Positions 1 to 11,837 of a stretch of DNA of 64,000 bases are shown in pieces. A program made the position numbers and the translations under genes. Below the pieces are notes generated by a model. It was given only the letters and a program-made list of their open reading frames with translations. It did no database searches and was not told the origin of the DNA. Position 1 is the stretch's first letter. Each line of letters opens with the position of its first letter. Source of the stretch: Phaeotremella fagi (lineage: Eukaryota; Basidiomycota; Tremellomycetes; Tremellales; Phaeotremellaceae). The stretch lies in NCBI GenBank assembly GCA_001599715.1, contig BCHU01000002.1, positions 186,001 through 250,000 on the forward strand, read 5' to 3'.

Positions 1-420
1 TGTTGTTGTTAACGTTGGTATTCATTCTGAGTTAGGTATAAGGTATAGGTATAGGTATAGGTATAGTATGTTCGCTCTTTCTTGTGTATACCCATATATT
101 CTGTGTATGTACTATCTACTGGTACTGGGCTACTTCTTCGATTGTTGTCAATGCGTTCTGGTCGTGACGATGTAGATTACGTAAGGGTTTAGGTGTGTGT
201 GGTTAAAAGGTGGGCCGTTTAAGCTACCATTATCCCACGTGCGTGCCACAAAGCGGAGCCCCACACACTGCCAAGGAATAAGCTACCAGGGGCGAGATCG
301 TCACAGCGTCAGATCCGATTGAATGCAATTTTGGGACAAAGTAAACAACGGGTTTTTGGAATCCAACCAGTTTAATATTAACATTCAAGTTAATATCTAT
401 CGAGCAACAGTAACAGCAAC
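1..420. promoter_or_regulatory. Upstream region of PNS1 with a short TATAGG-type repeat
   Basis: No gene is recognisable before the PNS1 start. About five copies of a GGTATA/TATAGG hexamer lie at roughly 34-67. The last 100 bases are A-rich and look like a transcribed leader. An ATG at 323 opens a frame that runs past the PNS1 start in another frame; it matters only if transcription begins upstream of it. Confidence 0.5.
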
Positions 421-2738
421 ATGTCCGCTCAACAGTTCTATAACGATACACCAGATCAACAAGACAGAGGTGTACAACAACAATATGTTCAACCACCACC
501 AGGTCCACCACCAGGACAAAACTATCAACCTCACTACGCACCACCACCTGGTCCACCCCAAGGCTACCCCCCACAAGAGCAATACCAACCCCAGCCCCAA
601 CAGCAGCAGTATAACATGAAACCCTCCGAACCATATTCCAACAACAACTACACAGCCGAAACAGGCGGTACTCAAGGTTACACCGATACCGCACCTTATT
701 CACAAGCTAACGAAAAGACTGGTCAGAGATTGAATCCACGTAAACGATTGAACGATCCGGTTTTCCTCGTTCTTTTCGTAATTGCTGTCGCTGGTTTGGC
801 TGTTGTTTCAGGTCTCTCCATTCCCACTTTTATCAGTTTAAATGGATTGGTAGGTTTGCAATGTCGTTCCAATGCTGATCTTTAGGGCGGGGGTGTTGGT
901 AATTCTAGACAAGGCGGTACTGGAACTAGTGTTACTTTGGATTAGTAGGTTACTCAAAACGACGGTTGATTAACCTCTAGTCATACCGTTTATCTACTCC
1001 TACTCGTTTGTGGTTTAGGTTTGTTAGTTGCCGCTTTATATTTAGCTGTAAGTGAATCTGGGTGAGAACGTGTTACTCATAAAAAGCTTGTGCGCGCTTT
1101 CACCAAAATTATCATGGAGATTACGTTAGCTTTGACAGTTCTTTTGAACATCGCTATCTGTATCTGTAAGTGGATATCTTGAACATCACTGACGATAGAC
1201 TACTTTTATATTAAATGTAAGATTCACTTCATGTGTAAACACTAACGATAGATTATTCCGGTGCCATCATCTTTCTTGTGATCGCCCTCATATCAGTCTT
1301 CTTCTACTGGTCGATGCGGAAACGAATTCCTTTGGCCAAATTACTCCTCCAAATCACTGTCGACATCACCAAACATCATCCATCAGTCTATCTCGTTGTG
1401 TTACTCGGTTTACTCCTTCAAACTGCTGTATCAGTTTGGTATTCTTTCACTTGTATCGCCATCTACGTAAAATGGACACCTGGAAGTGCATGTGAGTCAA
1501 AAGACTGCCGATCGGACTAACGAAAAGCTTGTGCAACCACTGCATGTTCTTCCGGTAAAGTAGCTGGACTCATTTTCTACTCGACTTTCGTTTATCTATG
1601 GATGGGACAGGTTATCGCCAACGTTGTCTTGTGTACACTAGCTGGAGGAATCCTCGGAGGTCAGTCTTCTTAATGCAGCAGCAATTGATATTTAGGATGG
1701 TACTACTACGGACCAAGACTTCCTCAAGGTACCGGAATACCTAAAAGAGCGACTCTCAAAGCTTTCATTCGATCATCAACCCTTTCCTTGGGTTCGATCG
1801 CATTCGGTTCATTGATAGTGACCATCCTTGAATTGATTAGACTCATCCTCAACGCTCTCAGTCAATATGAAGGTAGTCAAGGGGATATGGTTGGACAGAT
1901 TGTTGCCTGTTGCGTAGGTCGTTTTCCTGGGTTGCGCTGATCGCAGGCTGCGTGTTGTGTGGGATGTATTGAAAGTGCTATCGCTTGGTTTAATAAATGT
2001 GAGTCCACATCACCTGGCATCGCTGACATGTAGATGCATAGTGGGTCATATATAGATATCAAATTTAGCAACTTACCCAATCTACGTTTAGCATCGAAAT
2101 TGGTAAGTCCATTCAACCGATACAAGATATTTCACTAACATCGATTAGCTCTTTACGGCAAAGCATATGTATGTCGACTCCATTAACGTCGCTGACCCGT
2201 AGATCCCCGCTGCGAAAGACACTTGGGCACTCATGAAGGATAGAGGTATTGACGCACTCATCAACGATAACTTGACCGGTATCAGTAAGTCGCAACATCA
2301 GAACTAGCTAATGGAAGCCCTCATGTTCGGTTCATACTTGAACGGTTTCTTATGTGGACTGTTTGGATACTTGTACTTGAAATGTGAGTAAACCCCACTT
2401 GAACAAAGCTGATAAACCAGTCACCAACCCAAGCTACAACAGCAGTGGACAATACTCAGCGTAAGTTGACTATAATACCACCGCTAAAATCCAGACCAAT
2501 CATTTTGTATTCGTTCTTGATCGGTCTCAACGAGAATTTCGCTATCAGCTCAGCAATAGATTCAGGTGTATCAACACTGTTTGTTGGTGAGTATGAAACT
2601 CCTAGAATAATGTGCCGATACTAATGTGAACATTTAGGTATGGCGGAAGATCCACAAGTCCTTGCGGAAAGAAGTCCAGCACTCTTCGAGGAGATTCGAC
2701 AGAATTACCCAAAAGTCGTTCAAGGAATTCAAAGATAA
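421..2738 (+). CDS. PNS1: Choline transporter-like protein (PNS1/CTL family)
   Basis: Multi-pass membrane protein of the CTL/SLC44 (PNS1) family. In yeasts PNS1 is at the plasma membrane and its choline transport role is unproven. The start opens a Pro/Gln-rich cytosolic tail (about 100 residues with PPPGPPPGQ-type repeats) followed by a basic RLNPRKR stretch and the first membrane segment near residues 115-137. The gene is split by many introns. Apparent stops after residue 154 fall in introns: joining at GTAGGT...TTTAG restores family-typical blocks such as TVYLLLLVCGLGLLVAALYL, the IPLAKLLLQ and KWTPGSA segments, and the GGWYYYGPR motif. The C-terminus reads AEDPQVLAERSPALFEEIRQ before the TAA. 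The family assignment is strong; exact internal junctions are by eye. Confidence 0.9.
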
Positions 2739-2835
2739 GGATGTGAAGTAGGAGGGATAGAGATGAAGGGGAGAGACATTTTCAGGATATAAAATTCCAT
2801 GCTACGATCCTTTGACCTGTTCCACTACAACCAAA

Positions 2836-3486
2836 TCAAACCCCATCTTTCCAAGCAGCCTTCTCAGCCCGTAAATTCCCTTTCTGCTGCAACTCCTGAT
2901 CACCAGTGACGATACCTTTCACACTCTCCAGTTGACCTTTGAACCCCTCAACCGAAGGAACCGGTACCGAAAGAACAGAATCTGACATTGATTGTTTATA
3001 TTCAGCCTGAGCTTTTTGGGTTTCGATGTTCCCTTCAGTCTGACGTTCTTGATCACCTGTCAGGTATCCAGTGACACTTTTCATCTCTCGTTAATTGTAC
3101 TACTACAATTAGTTCTTGGGGGTTTAGACATACGATTTCAATTTCCCAGCAGCTGAATCTATAGTAGATTCAATAGCCTGTTTCCTTTTAGCTTCATCAA
3201 CCTCTTTCTGACCATCTTGAGAAAGTTGTGCCCCAGATTCGGTCCAGGATTGACTACCCAAACTCTCTGGTATCACAGATCCGATGGTCTGAATCCATCG
3301 TATTCGATCAGGTCCTAATCATTGTACGGACGGACGATGAGGTGAACTTACGGAATAAATCAATCCTTGGGCATTCTGATTCGTTTTGATTAGCTGGTCT
3401 TTTTGAGTGGGTTTGAGAGGATTTACCTTGATTTGACCGGTTAGTTGGGATGGTTCTGGTTTCTCTTGGGTGTTCGATTCTGTCAT
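2836..3486 (-). CDS. CsbD-like stress protein (cruciform DNA recognition type)
   Basis: Small hydrophilic protein with two CsbD-like repeats, each centred on a TGDQE motif (SVTGYLTGDQERQTEGN and VKGIVTGDQELQQKGN) followed by Glu/Lys/Ala helices. Fungal relatives are annotated as mismatched base pair and cruciform DNA recognition proteins (Ustilago Hmp1); bacterial CsbD is a general stress protein of unclear mechanism. The start MTESNTQEKPEP precedes two short introns; the middle exon encodes an Ala/Lys/Glu-rich helix (residues around 35-80). It lies tail to tail with PNS1, about 100 bp apart. The domain call is strong; the molecular function is not established. Confidence 0.82.
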
Positions 3487-3961
3487 GGCTGTTGTTGATG
3501 CTGTTGTTGTTGTTGTTGTTGTTGTTGTTAGAATATGACTTAGCTTTTTCTACCAGTCAAAATGTTGTGATGACGTCACTAGTGGCTCATTTCAAGTACT
3601 TTCAACCAAAAGCTCATGCTTGTACTTCGTGGCTATTGTCACTTGCAACAGAAAGAAGACAATTACTCGTACTGATCAGTTGGAGACAATGTTCCATGTC
3701 TTAACAAGGAATCAGATTTAAGTCCCCCAGATTGATCATCAGGAATAACGTTTAAACCAATTTCTGAACTTAGGTACAGAATCGTGCAACCTCAAGATCG
3801 CAACGAACAATCGTTGAGTATAAAATATAGTTCAAACGTAACCAAATGTCCATATCTTTCATGCTATTGACGTAAAATTACAATTCATTTATTCATCATA
3901 CCCCGAATAGCCCAAAAAATCATATCATGAAAAAACGTCTTCAGCCAAATGATTTAGGTGA
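3487..3961. other. Shared upstream/intergenic region with a TTG trinucleotide repeat
   Basis: No supported gene. The CsbD-like gene reads leftward from here, so a run of TTG triplets at about 3505-3529 would be CAA repeats in its leader. The right part is the 3' flank of the small secreted-protein gene. Confidence 0.5.
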
Positions 3962-4578
3962 TCACTTTCTAACTACCTTCTTATAAGAGAACTGTCTACT
4001 CTTGATTATCTGTTGAGCAGGGGTTAAAGTACGACGTAAAGCTCTTTTCCTGAATGCTCCCGAAGGTGGGGAGCTTCCACAGTATGAATATGAAATCTGT
4101 CAAGCGAGATGATAAAGATTAGTATTTCCTTCTACCTTTTCTCGAGAAATCTCAAGGAGAAATTGAAATCTCTCCATTGAAAATGATAGATTGGACTTAC
4201 AGGATATTGACAAGCTTGATCGTTACCTTGATTAGGTGCACCGGTAGTTGTATCCCACTCGCAATCGATCTCATCATAATTCGTATCTTGATAACTGTAT
4301 TCGAAAAACTCGTCAGTTCAAGAATTCTCCATGATTAAGTTTCTGGCATTGGGGTTCGCATTCTGCGGTGAACGAATTTTTACTTACACACAATAACCAG
4401 TGCTCGGATCTGATAGATCTTGATTGTTGTAATATGTAGTTCCACCAGATTGAATCGTCGATGGACACTCGTAATAACAATTGACGTCGCCGGACGGAAC
4501 ACTACGTTTACCCATTTCGACGACAGTTGGGAACGCGTTCACAACCACGAGTAGAGCTAAGGGAATGAGATATCTCAT
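3962..4578 (-). CDS. Small secreted cysteine-containing protein
   Basis: Three exons. The N-terminus MRYLIPLALLVVVNAFP is a clear signal peptide, followed by GKR, a possible dibasic processing site. The mature part has paired Cys motifs (NCYYECPST, TGYC, IDCEW, ACQYP, YCGSS) and ends in a strongly basic tail (RKRALRRTLTPAQQIIK). Introns were placed by frame continuity: GYC-V/YQDTNY and CQYP/ISYSYC. No catalytic motif is recognised. It could be a surface or secreted effector-like peptide; the signal peptide and cysteine spacing are the only functional evidence. Confidence 0.72.
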
Positions 4579-5675
4579 TGTTGTTGGTTTGGTAGTAAAT
4601 AACAGAAAGTAAATGTCGGAATTTGGGGATCGTCATCCTCGTGAACCAAAAAAAAACAGATACTTATTGTTGACTCTTCAGTTAGGATAACGTTATTGAC
4701 CAAGGGCGAAAGGTTGGAAATGTTTGACCGTCTTGGTAAGGTAACCGCAGATCAGCAGGTTCCAGGGTTTCCACTCATGCTTATACCCTGATAAATCCTT
4801 TTAACGAAACGAAAACGATAATTGGGGTTTGGTCGGTTGGACACAAACTGTATCTCCTTACAGGCGGTTCTTCAATACGCCTCACTCTCAGAAACGTTGG
4901 GAAAGGTAGCTTAGACGTCCTTGAGGCAAGGTCGCGTTATCATTCATAGGTAGTGAAGGAAGATTCAAGCACAACAAAGTGGAATGAAACTCAACCTACC
5001 TAAACAAAAATACCGTACTTCTGGAAACATGACATCGTGAAAAGGCTGGAAACGCCATCAAAAATTCAACCTGATGAGACACTGGTTCGGAATTTGGGTT
5101 GTGTTCCGATGGTAAGGTAATAACGTAATTTTTGATTGAATGCGTCTAAGTCAGAGAGGAACAGGCTTTGGAATGTAGTGGCGTTATTCTGAATTTAGAA
5201 TTTTGGCACTCAAGTCACTATGGATTTTGACCTGACACCTTGAAATCTTCCTTTTCTCAAGTACACCATCCCTGTCTGTCATTTGAGTGGTAGTCTCGTA
5301 TTTCCTTGCTCTCTTGCGATATGAAGTGAGATTAAGCTTCACCTTCGCAGATTTATATGTCGAATGCCTCGTCCCCTTTTGCTCAATGGTTTACAGTTTA
5401 CGATTTGGAAACCAAGATCGTTATACTGCTCCACGAGTGTTGCTCTGCAAGGTATATCCATAAAGATTGCCCTATGAAATATCGGTAAAAGCACACGGAG
5501 AATTGCGGCATTTGCGATACTTGAATAGGGTGATTTATTTGATCCCCCCCCCCCCCCCCATCACCCTCCACACCTCCACCCAAGTGATCCGCTGATCCTT
5601 GGTAGTTGTGACCTCATCAAACATTCAACCTCCCCCTCTAAAAAGAGCAGACGTCTAATCCCCCTCTTCCGCTTA
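4579..5675. other. Gene-free intergenic region with a C16 run
   Basis: About 1.1 kb between divergent genes. No open frame with family resemblance was seen. A run of 16 C occurs at 5544-5559 just upstream of the questin-oxidase-like gene. It presumably holds both promoters. Confidence 0.5.
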
Positions 5676-7513
5676 ATGTTACCCACTTCCAATCTATCCA
5701 GAATCATCCTAAAACAATCAAATAACTTGATATTAACATCAACTGCACGAACAATGTCAGCAATCTCAACTCCCATCATCGATTCAGCTAAGAATTATCC
5801 AAATTCTACTGTAACACCTTCAAACATATTTCATTGGCCGGGTGTGACTAAGGCCACGACGTTGAAGACCAGACATCTAATCGAGGAGAATGATAGAAAA
5901 TTCGATATCTACGGTAAACGACGATGTAGGTTATCTGTCCATGATTGAAATTAAACTAAATTGCTTAGTTGAACATAATCATTTTCCACATTCGATACTA
6001 ACTAGATACGCTCTTGGTGCACCTTCAAAACTACTTGACGAAACTTGGAAACATGATGCTGTGGATTTAATCTCCCTAGATCCCAATGTTCGTGGGGTAG
6101 ATCCTAAAATCATACCAACAAAGATTACTAAGGATAATTGGAAAGATGAGAAATACATTGGTCAGAAGGAGTAGGCTAAATTTAACCGAACTGTTATTCG
6201 AGTTGGCTGATCTTGCTTAGGGCTTTCGAACCGTATTTATCATTTTTTCATGAAGAAATAGATCGATTAGGTACTTTGGAGACATTGAAATATTATCTAT
6301 TCTCTCCTGACGCTGTATGTCGCTGACGTATTCGTCGATACTGTACTGACGTGACTTGTTCAGAATTCTGGTGGTAAAGATAATAGAAAGGGTCCAAGGA
6401 TGATGATCCGGTTATTATCCGGTGTAGTCCATCCGTTCATCCATACTGGATTTGGATTAGAGTTCAACGACAGGGTAGTCCTTGCTGAGGGGTATGTCAC
6501 TATTCGAAAAGACATATTAACTCAATGACAGACTAGCCGAAGCTGCGGTCCACGTTCCAGATCTGATTTCACCACTCTTCGTGGACGACTGGCCAAATTC
6601 CTCGCCACCATCTAAGAAAGGTACAAAAACTCTCTACCAAATCTACGAATCCTTCTCGACAGATCCTAAATTGTCACCGGGGAAATATGATCCTGACATG
6701 TTGATCAATGATCGACTTCGAATGGCTAGAAATGACGGTCGAGCAGAAGTTCTACGGGGCTTAGTGGATGAGTGGTCATTGACCGATGAGGATGTTACTG
6801 GTGATGGATGGATGAAAACTATGGAGGAGATCGCTGTTCTGACTACGTTGCTTGCTTGTGCTACCGGTCGACCAGGTCGGGAACCTAGAGTTGATTTCTT
6901 TTTGGTAGGTCTTTCATGCTTTAGGGAAATAAGTTAATCAAGTTTCATCATTAGATGCACGCATTGACTTCATCAATCTTTTTACCCTCTTACATGAAAG
7001 TTCTTTCACCTTCAGAACGTCGAATCGTTCTTCATTCGTATATCTTGACGATATTACATACGACTTTAGCAAGAGGTCGACCGAAGATTGAACCGAAATT
7101 CTTAATGTCGTTCACCGAATATCCTGGTCCGAAGAAAAGTGGACCATCAATTGAAGGAATAGGTAATCCATCAAATCAACAGGAGAGGAATGTTTGGCTG
7201 GACATAGTGGAAAATTCATTATACGCTTCAGGTATGTTGAAACCAGAAATCATGAACTGAACGTATAGATTCACATGTCCCGAAAGCCATCAGATCTTTA
7301 GTGCATTATTCAACTTTGTATGGTTCGATCGAGAAAGGTCAATTAGTATCTTCGACCGATGGAAACGACTTGAAAGGTATTGAGGAAGTTGATGGGACTG
7401 TATTTGTTAGAGCTGCGGGAATGATAATGGACGTCATGGGCTGGACTAAAGAGGGCGGTAAAGCTGGTAATTGGGATAGAAGTGCGTTGGGCTGGGATGC
7501 AGCTTGGAATTGA
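5676..7513 (+). CDS. Questin oxidase-like protein (DUF4243)
   Basis: About 480 residues over several exons. The body matches the questin oxidase-like/DUF4243 family: VEHNHFPHSILTRYALGAP, EPYLSFFHEE, a LSGVVHPFIHTGFGLEF block rich in conserved His, a LAEAAVHVPD segment, and DFFLMHALTSSIFLP near the C-terminus. Known relatives catalyse Baeyer-Villiger-type ring opening of anthraquinones in ascomycete polyketide clusters; here there is no polyketide synthase nearby, so the substrate is unknown. The first ATG (5676) gives a basic, Ser/Thr-rich, possibly mitochondrial leader. A second ATG at 5754 (MSAISTPIIDS) gives the shorter form. Intron 1 (about 5912-5967) joins DIY to VEHNHF. Confidence 0.85.
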
Positions 7514-8671
7514 AGTGGCTCCACTTTTGTTTGTACGAGTACTTGTATGATCGACAATGTTAAGCAAAGAGTTTACGCTAAAACGCGGAATGACCTTGAT
7601 AGAGATACTGCGGTAGTGGTAGAATCTCTGGTGGAGTTCAAACCGACGTACGATAAAAATTATACACGTACGATACTAGTTTCGATCTCTTGGTTCCCGT
7701 AAATTGTGAATGCCGTACTTTGTCAACTTGGGACTATGGAATGCCACCACATCATCAGTGGAAATGCCACACTCAATTTTCCTATTTTCACGGATGCCAG
7801 TGATCAACAGTCAGGATCACAGGATTCTAGATCCATCTAGATACAGTAGGTTAACAGACGGTGAGACCCGTAGAGTAAGAGCTTATAGGAATGAATAGAC
7901 AAACACACAGTGTCTGTCTCGGACCTTCAATTGAGTTGCCAAATGACAATTCAAGGGACCTTTTACGCCAAAATACCGAATTAGGTAATTTCATTCAGGA
8001 GTGTTGTTCTCTGATGACAAGCCTAAAGAATTAGTTTATTCAATCGAATTAGGACTAGAACGTAGAAACTTAGTATGTTATGTCTCACCTACTCTTCTAT
8101 GTGTACAACATCTACACAGTCTGGCTCCACTCTGCACGCACCGTACGCTAAGCAGCGTCCGTTACCGACTTAGCATTGAATGGGACGATCATTTATCATT
8201 ATATCAAATCAATGTGGTACAACTTATTCAGTCATCTCCCCCCTCAACTCCTTGTCACGGCTTTACCTTTCTTTTAGTGAGATTCAATGGAACGACTTAA
8301 CATCAGTTTTCCTTACAGTGGTAACGATTGAATGACGAAGTTTGGCTTTTTAATGAATACAGTGGTTATATTAAAAATTGGAGTCAATATGCATTGTGAT
8401 CTTGCCTTGAACTTCCTATATATCTTGTCTATTCGTATCATTCCTTTTCCTTTTCCTTCTTCTCATCGTATAACTTACTGTTAGCACACGACATATAAGT
8501 AAAATCTACATAGACAATAAACATCCTTCACCTTTTACTTAAACCACAACGTAATATATAGACCATTGTTCCCGTTACCGTCACCATCCCGCGCCTTCCC
8601 GTAATAATAAACCGGAAACAGTAATTAAAACCCAAAAAACCACCTTTCTACCGTTAATCGAAACGAAAAAA
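7514..8671. other. Intergenic region and probable long leader of the PRXL2-like gene
   Basis: Short unrelated open frames only. From about 8400 the plus strand becomes C/T- and A-rich, typical of a transcribed leader, and runs into the ATG at 8672. Confidence 0.45.
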
Positions 8672-10532
8672 ATGACTACAATAACAGACTTCTCAAAACC
8701 TATGCCAGTGACATTCAATCTTCCTGATCATCCATTTTGGAACCAACAGAAATCACAACCAAGATCTACATCAATCTCGTTCGGTCCAGATCAGAATTCA
8801 CCAAGTTATAACAACGATTATACGTCTCTGAGACAAGGTTCATACGCTCGTTCACCTTCTTCAGCTGGTCGTCGATTATCAAGAAAATTACCTCCTGCTT
8901 TAACTGAATCTTTGGAGAACATTGCCATCCCAATCAGTACCATCCGCAACAACAGTGACTCGAGTGACGAAGATTTACCGTTAAACGTTTCACTTGCTCT
9001 TCCAGTCTTCAAGAAGAAGGAGGTTAAGATCCAATTACCAGCTATTGAAGAGAAACAATCTTTCGTTCTTACTGTCGCGCCACCAGCACAAATCTCCAGT
9101 GATAGTGAAAACGAAAACGAAAACAACGATTTCGGTAAACCCAACACAGTAGTCCATACACCTTATCCATCACCTGGAGAAGCACCTGTTTCTTTACGCA
9201 AAAAATCGGTTTTCAAAGGTTCAATATCTGGTCCTTCTACCATCCCAAAATTAGCGTTTGAAACCAGAACCATCTCCACTACTTCATCCAAATCTGCTCA
9301 TTCCGACAAATCAATCCCAAATCCCACCCAACCAACATCCAAAGCAACTACCACAATGACATCAACACCAATGTCATACCACAGACGACCAAACAGTTTA
9401 TCAGCAGATTCATTCACTTCACCTTTATCATGCTCATCGGCTGGTTCATCAGGTTCAGCTAGTACATGTGGGACATGGTCGGTATTAGATGAACTTGAAT
9501 CACAGGAACGATTGGATAGACATTTGAGACCTAAAGAGAGTCGTCGGGAGAAGAAGATTAGACGTAAATTGGAGAATGAAGCTTTTGACGATAGTACTCC
9601 CCCAACTTTGAAACAAATCGTTGAAGCTTGTTTAATGGAGGTTATCGATGAGAAAGGTAGTAAAGTCAAATTCGGTGATTTGATCAAACATCGTAAAACC
9701 GTTGTCATCTTTATTCGTCATTGTAAGTATCTTTCGGTCATCACTTGGGTTGAAATGACTAACACTTCCCTTAGGGTTCTGTCCATTATGCGCTCAATAT
9801 ATCAACTCGATTCTTAAAGAAGTCAAATACGAAACACTAGAGGAAGCAGGTGTCGATCTCGTAATCATCGGCAACGGATCAGATAAAATGATTGACGGCT
9901 ATCGAAACAAACATTTCAAATGTCCATTCAAGATGTACACCGATCCAAAATTGAAGCTCTACAGGGCACTTGGTTTAACGAGACAAACAGGTGACGCAGG
10001 TCATGACGACGATAAAGGTGATTATATCGTTCAATCGGGTATGGAAGCTACACTTCAAACGATCAAACGAGCAACTCAAATGCCATTACGTCGACCAGGC
10101 CATTTCCTCCAGATAGGTGGTGAATTCGTTTTCGACGGTCCATTGAATTGTGTCTTCACACATCGAATGACGACTACCAGAGATCACGCACCGATAAGTG
10201 ATGTAGTAGCTCATGCTGGTGTTCAACTTGAATTCATCCATTATGAACCTGGTCCTCCCCCTCCACCAGTTCATCGTACACCTCATCTCGATCAGAACGA
10301 GAACACGTTCGATGAAATCGATATCGATATTGATAGATGGCAAGAGGAGAGGGAAGCTCAATTAGCTAGAATCAAGGCTTTGAAACAAAGTAGGCGAAGC
10401 GGAAAACAACGTTCGGATAGTATCAAAAGTGGTAGAAGTGGTCGAAGCGGTATCAGTGGTAGAAGCGTTAGAATCGTTGGTCAGGATGACACGGATTCGA
10501 TGATTGATGAATTTGGAAATATCGTTTTGTAG
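8672..10532 (+). CDS. PRXL2-type AhpC/TSA thioredoxin-fold protein with disordered N-terminus
   Basis: Two exons. Residues 1 to about 300 are Ser/Pro/Thr-rich and low complexity, with no domain. The C-terminal half is the AhpC/TSA_2 (PRXL2/AAED1-like) thioredoxin fold: LKQIVEACLMEVIDEKG, then TVVIFIRHWFCPLCAQY, where the CPLC pair (CxxC) is rebuilt across the single intron, then VDLVIIGNGSDKMIDGYR and FKMYTDPKLKLYRALGLTR. Such proteins are peroxiredoxin-like and putatively redox-active; substrates are mostly unknown. After the fold comes a PGPPPPPVHR linker and a basic Ser/Gly/Arg tail. The long N-terminal extension is unusual for the family and suggests regulation or localisation by phosphorylation; that is inference. 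Confidence 0.87.
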
Positions 10533-10713
10533 TTTTTTGTGATTTGTATAAATTTTTTTTTCTTTTGATCAGGTTTATACAATTGAATATATACGAATAT
10601 ATGCACATCGTTGTATTGGTATCAGAATATTGAATTTCGGTATCTGCGTCTGGTCTTCTTCGTGATCGGGATCCCACCTTTCGTTCTCCCTGATTCAGTC
10701 TGGTAGTTTATTT

Positions 10714-11175
10714 TCAAGCTTTGGGTCCCTTTCCACCAGGTATCAACTATTATTCGATTAGTCTATCGCTTCGATGTCCCGTCGATACCCCATCCACGTA
10801 CCATAGCTATATTTGCGCCATTCAACAGAGTCTGTCCGAGCTCCGTTTCAACGATACCAGCGGGTGTGACTTCACTAGAAGCAAGAGGAAGTGATAAGAG
10901 AGATCCATTTTGAAGGTTGATCGACAACTTACTACTCTTTAACATCCTTCAGAACCATATCTAAAGAGAGTTCCATCAGTTTATTTCTTAAGACAACATC
11001 ATGACATAAAGAGAGTATATCATAAAAATCGAATACAGATGGGAATGGACTTACTAACATAATCATCGAAACCCATCAACGTTCCCGTAAACTCCCTTTC
11101 GTTCTTCATTAAAACCCATATACTCGATCCGATACATCTATCAACTAGTTCCAAAGGTAATATCGTACTTGCCAT
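10714..11175 (-). CDS. LSM5: U6 snRNA-associated Sm-like protein LSm5
   Basis: LSm ring subunit. The LSm1-7 complex works in cytoplasmic mRNA decay and LSm2-8 binds the U6 snRNA 3' end. Four exons give a protein of about 85-90 residues, normal for LSm5. Sm1 is [20 protein letters not shown]...[24 protein letters not shown]; Sm2 is [14 protein letters not shown]. The last intron (GTACGTGG...AATAG) is essential: reading through it replaces the IPGG end by an unrelated tail. The end is KGPKA-stop. It is convergent with the PRXL2-like gene at about 180 bp. Confidence 0.93.
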
Positions 11176-11389
11176 GATTAAATTTGGTATGATCTAGTTC
11201 GAGGATTATCTTTTGTTTTTGTAGATAGAAGAGGAAGGAAAGAGAAGCTGTTTGAAATGGAAAGTAGGTTTTAGGTTTTTGGCTGGTAGGAATTTGATTC
11301 CGTTCGTGTGGCAACCACCTCCATCTTTCAATGCCAGTATCTCGTTCAACTATTTCAGTTGAAGTCTTTTCGTTTTCCTCAGAAGACAT
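11141..11389 (-). promoter_or_regulatory. Candidate upstream ORF overlapping the LSM5 start
   Basis: An 82-codon frame (MSSEENEKTSTE...) opens 214 bases before the LSM5 ATG in another frame and ends 35 bases inside LSM5. No family resemblance. If the transcript starts upstream it would compete with LSM5 initiation; a TSS inside it would make it irrelevant. Confidence 0.3.
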
Positions 11390-11837
11390 TTGAGGTTGTA
11401 TAATAACTAATCACAAGCTTGACCAATTTTTTGAGAGTTTGTACTTACATGAATGACCTCAAAAATGTATTATTTCAGTAGTATTTCGATAGTGTGGCTA
11501 TAAATTTTGGATCAAAGTACAAATATGCATTGAAGGTCTTCTGAAGGTGTCGAAGCAATCAACTGGCTTCAATATGGTAAACAGAAACTTTCTATTAATA
11601 GCTATAGGTCTCGGAGATAGCTTCACATGTCGATCACCTCATCCTGACAACTTACCTGACGAGTATGAAACTCAACATGACACACAATACTTCCTCTTTC
11701 CTCGACCATCCTTCGTTACACACAACCCAACCCCGAATGCATCGGGATGATCGACGCACGTTCGTGCTATCATAGCTAGATGATAAACAGCGCTTCGCTG
11801 GTTTATGCCATGTATATGTGTTTCTGTTACATTGAGA
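11176..11837. other. Divergent promoter region between LSM5 and the next gene
   Basis: Apart from the candidate upstream ORF I see no supported gene here; it is the shared upstream region of two divergent genes. Confidence 0.4.

Noticed and set aside
421..1000. Stop codons in the PNS1 frame after residue 154, suggesting a pseudogene
   Set aside because: Each stop falls in a short intron with normal GT-AG ends, and splicing rebuilds the family sequence without interruption.
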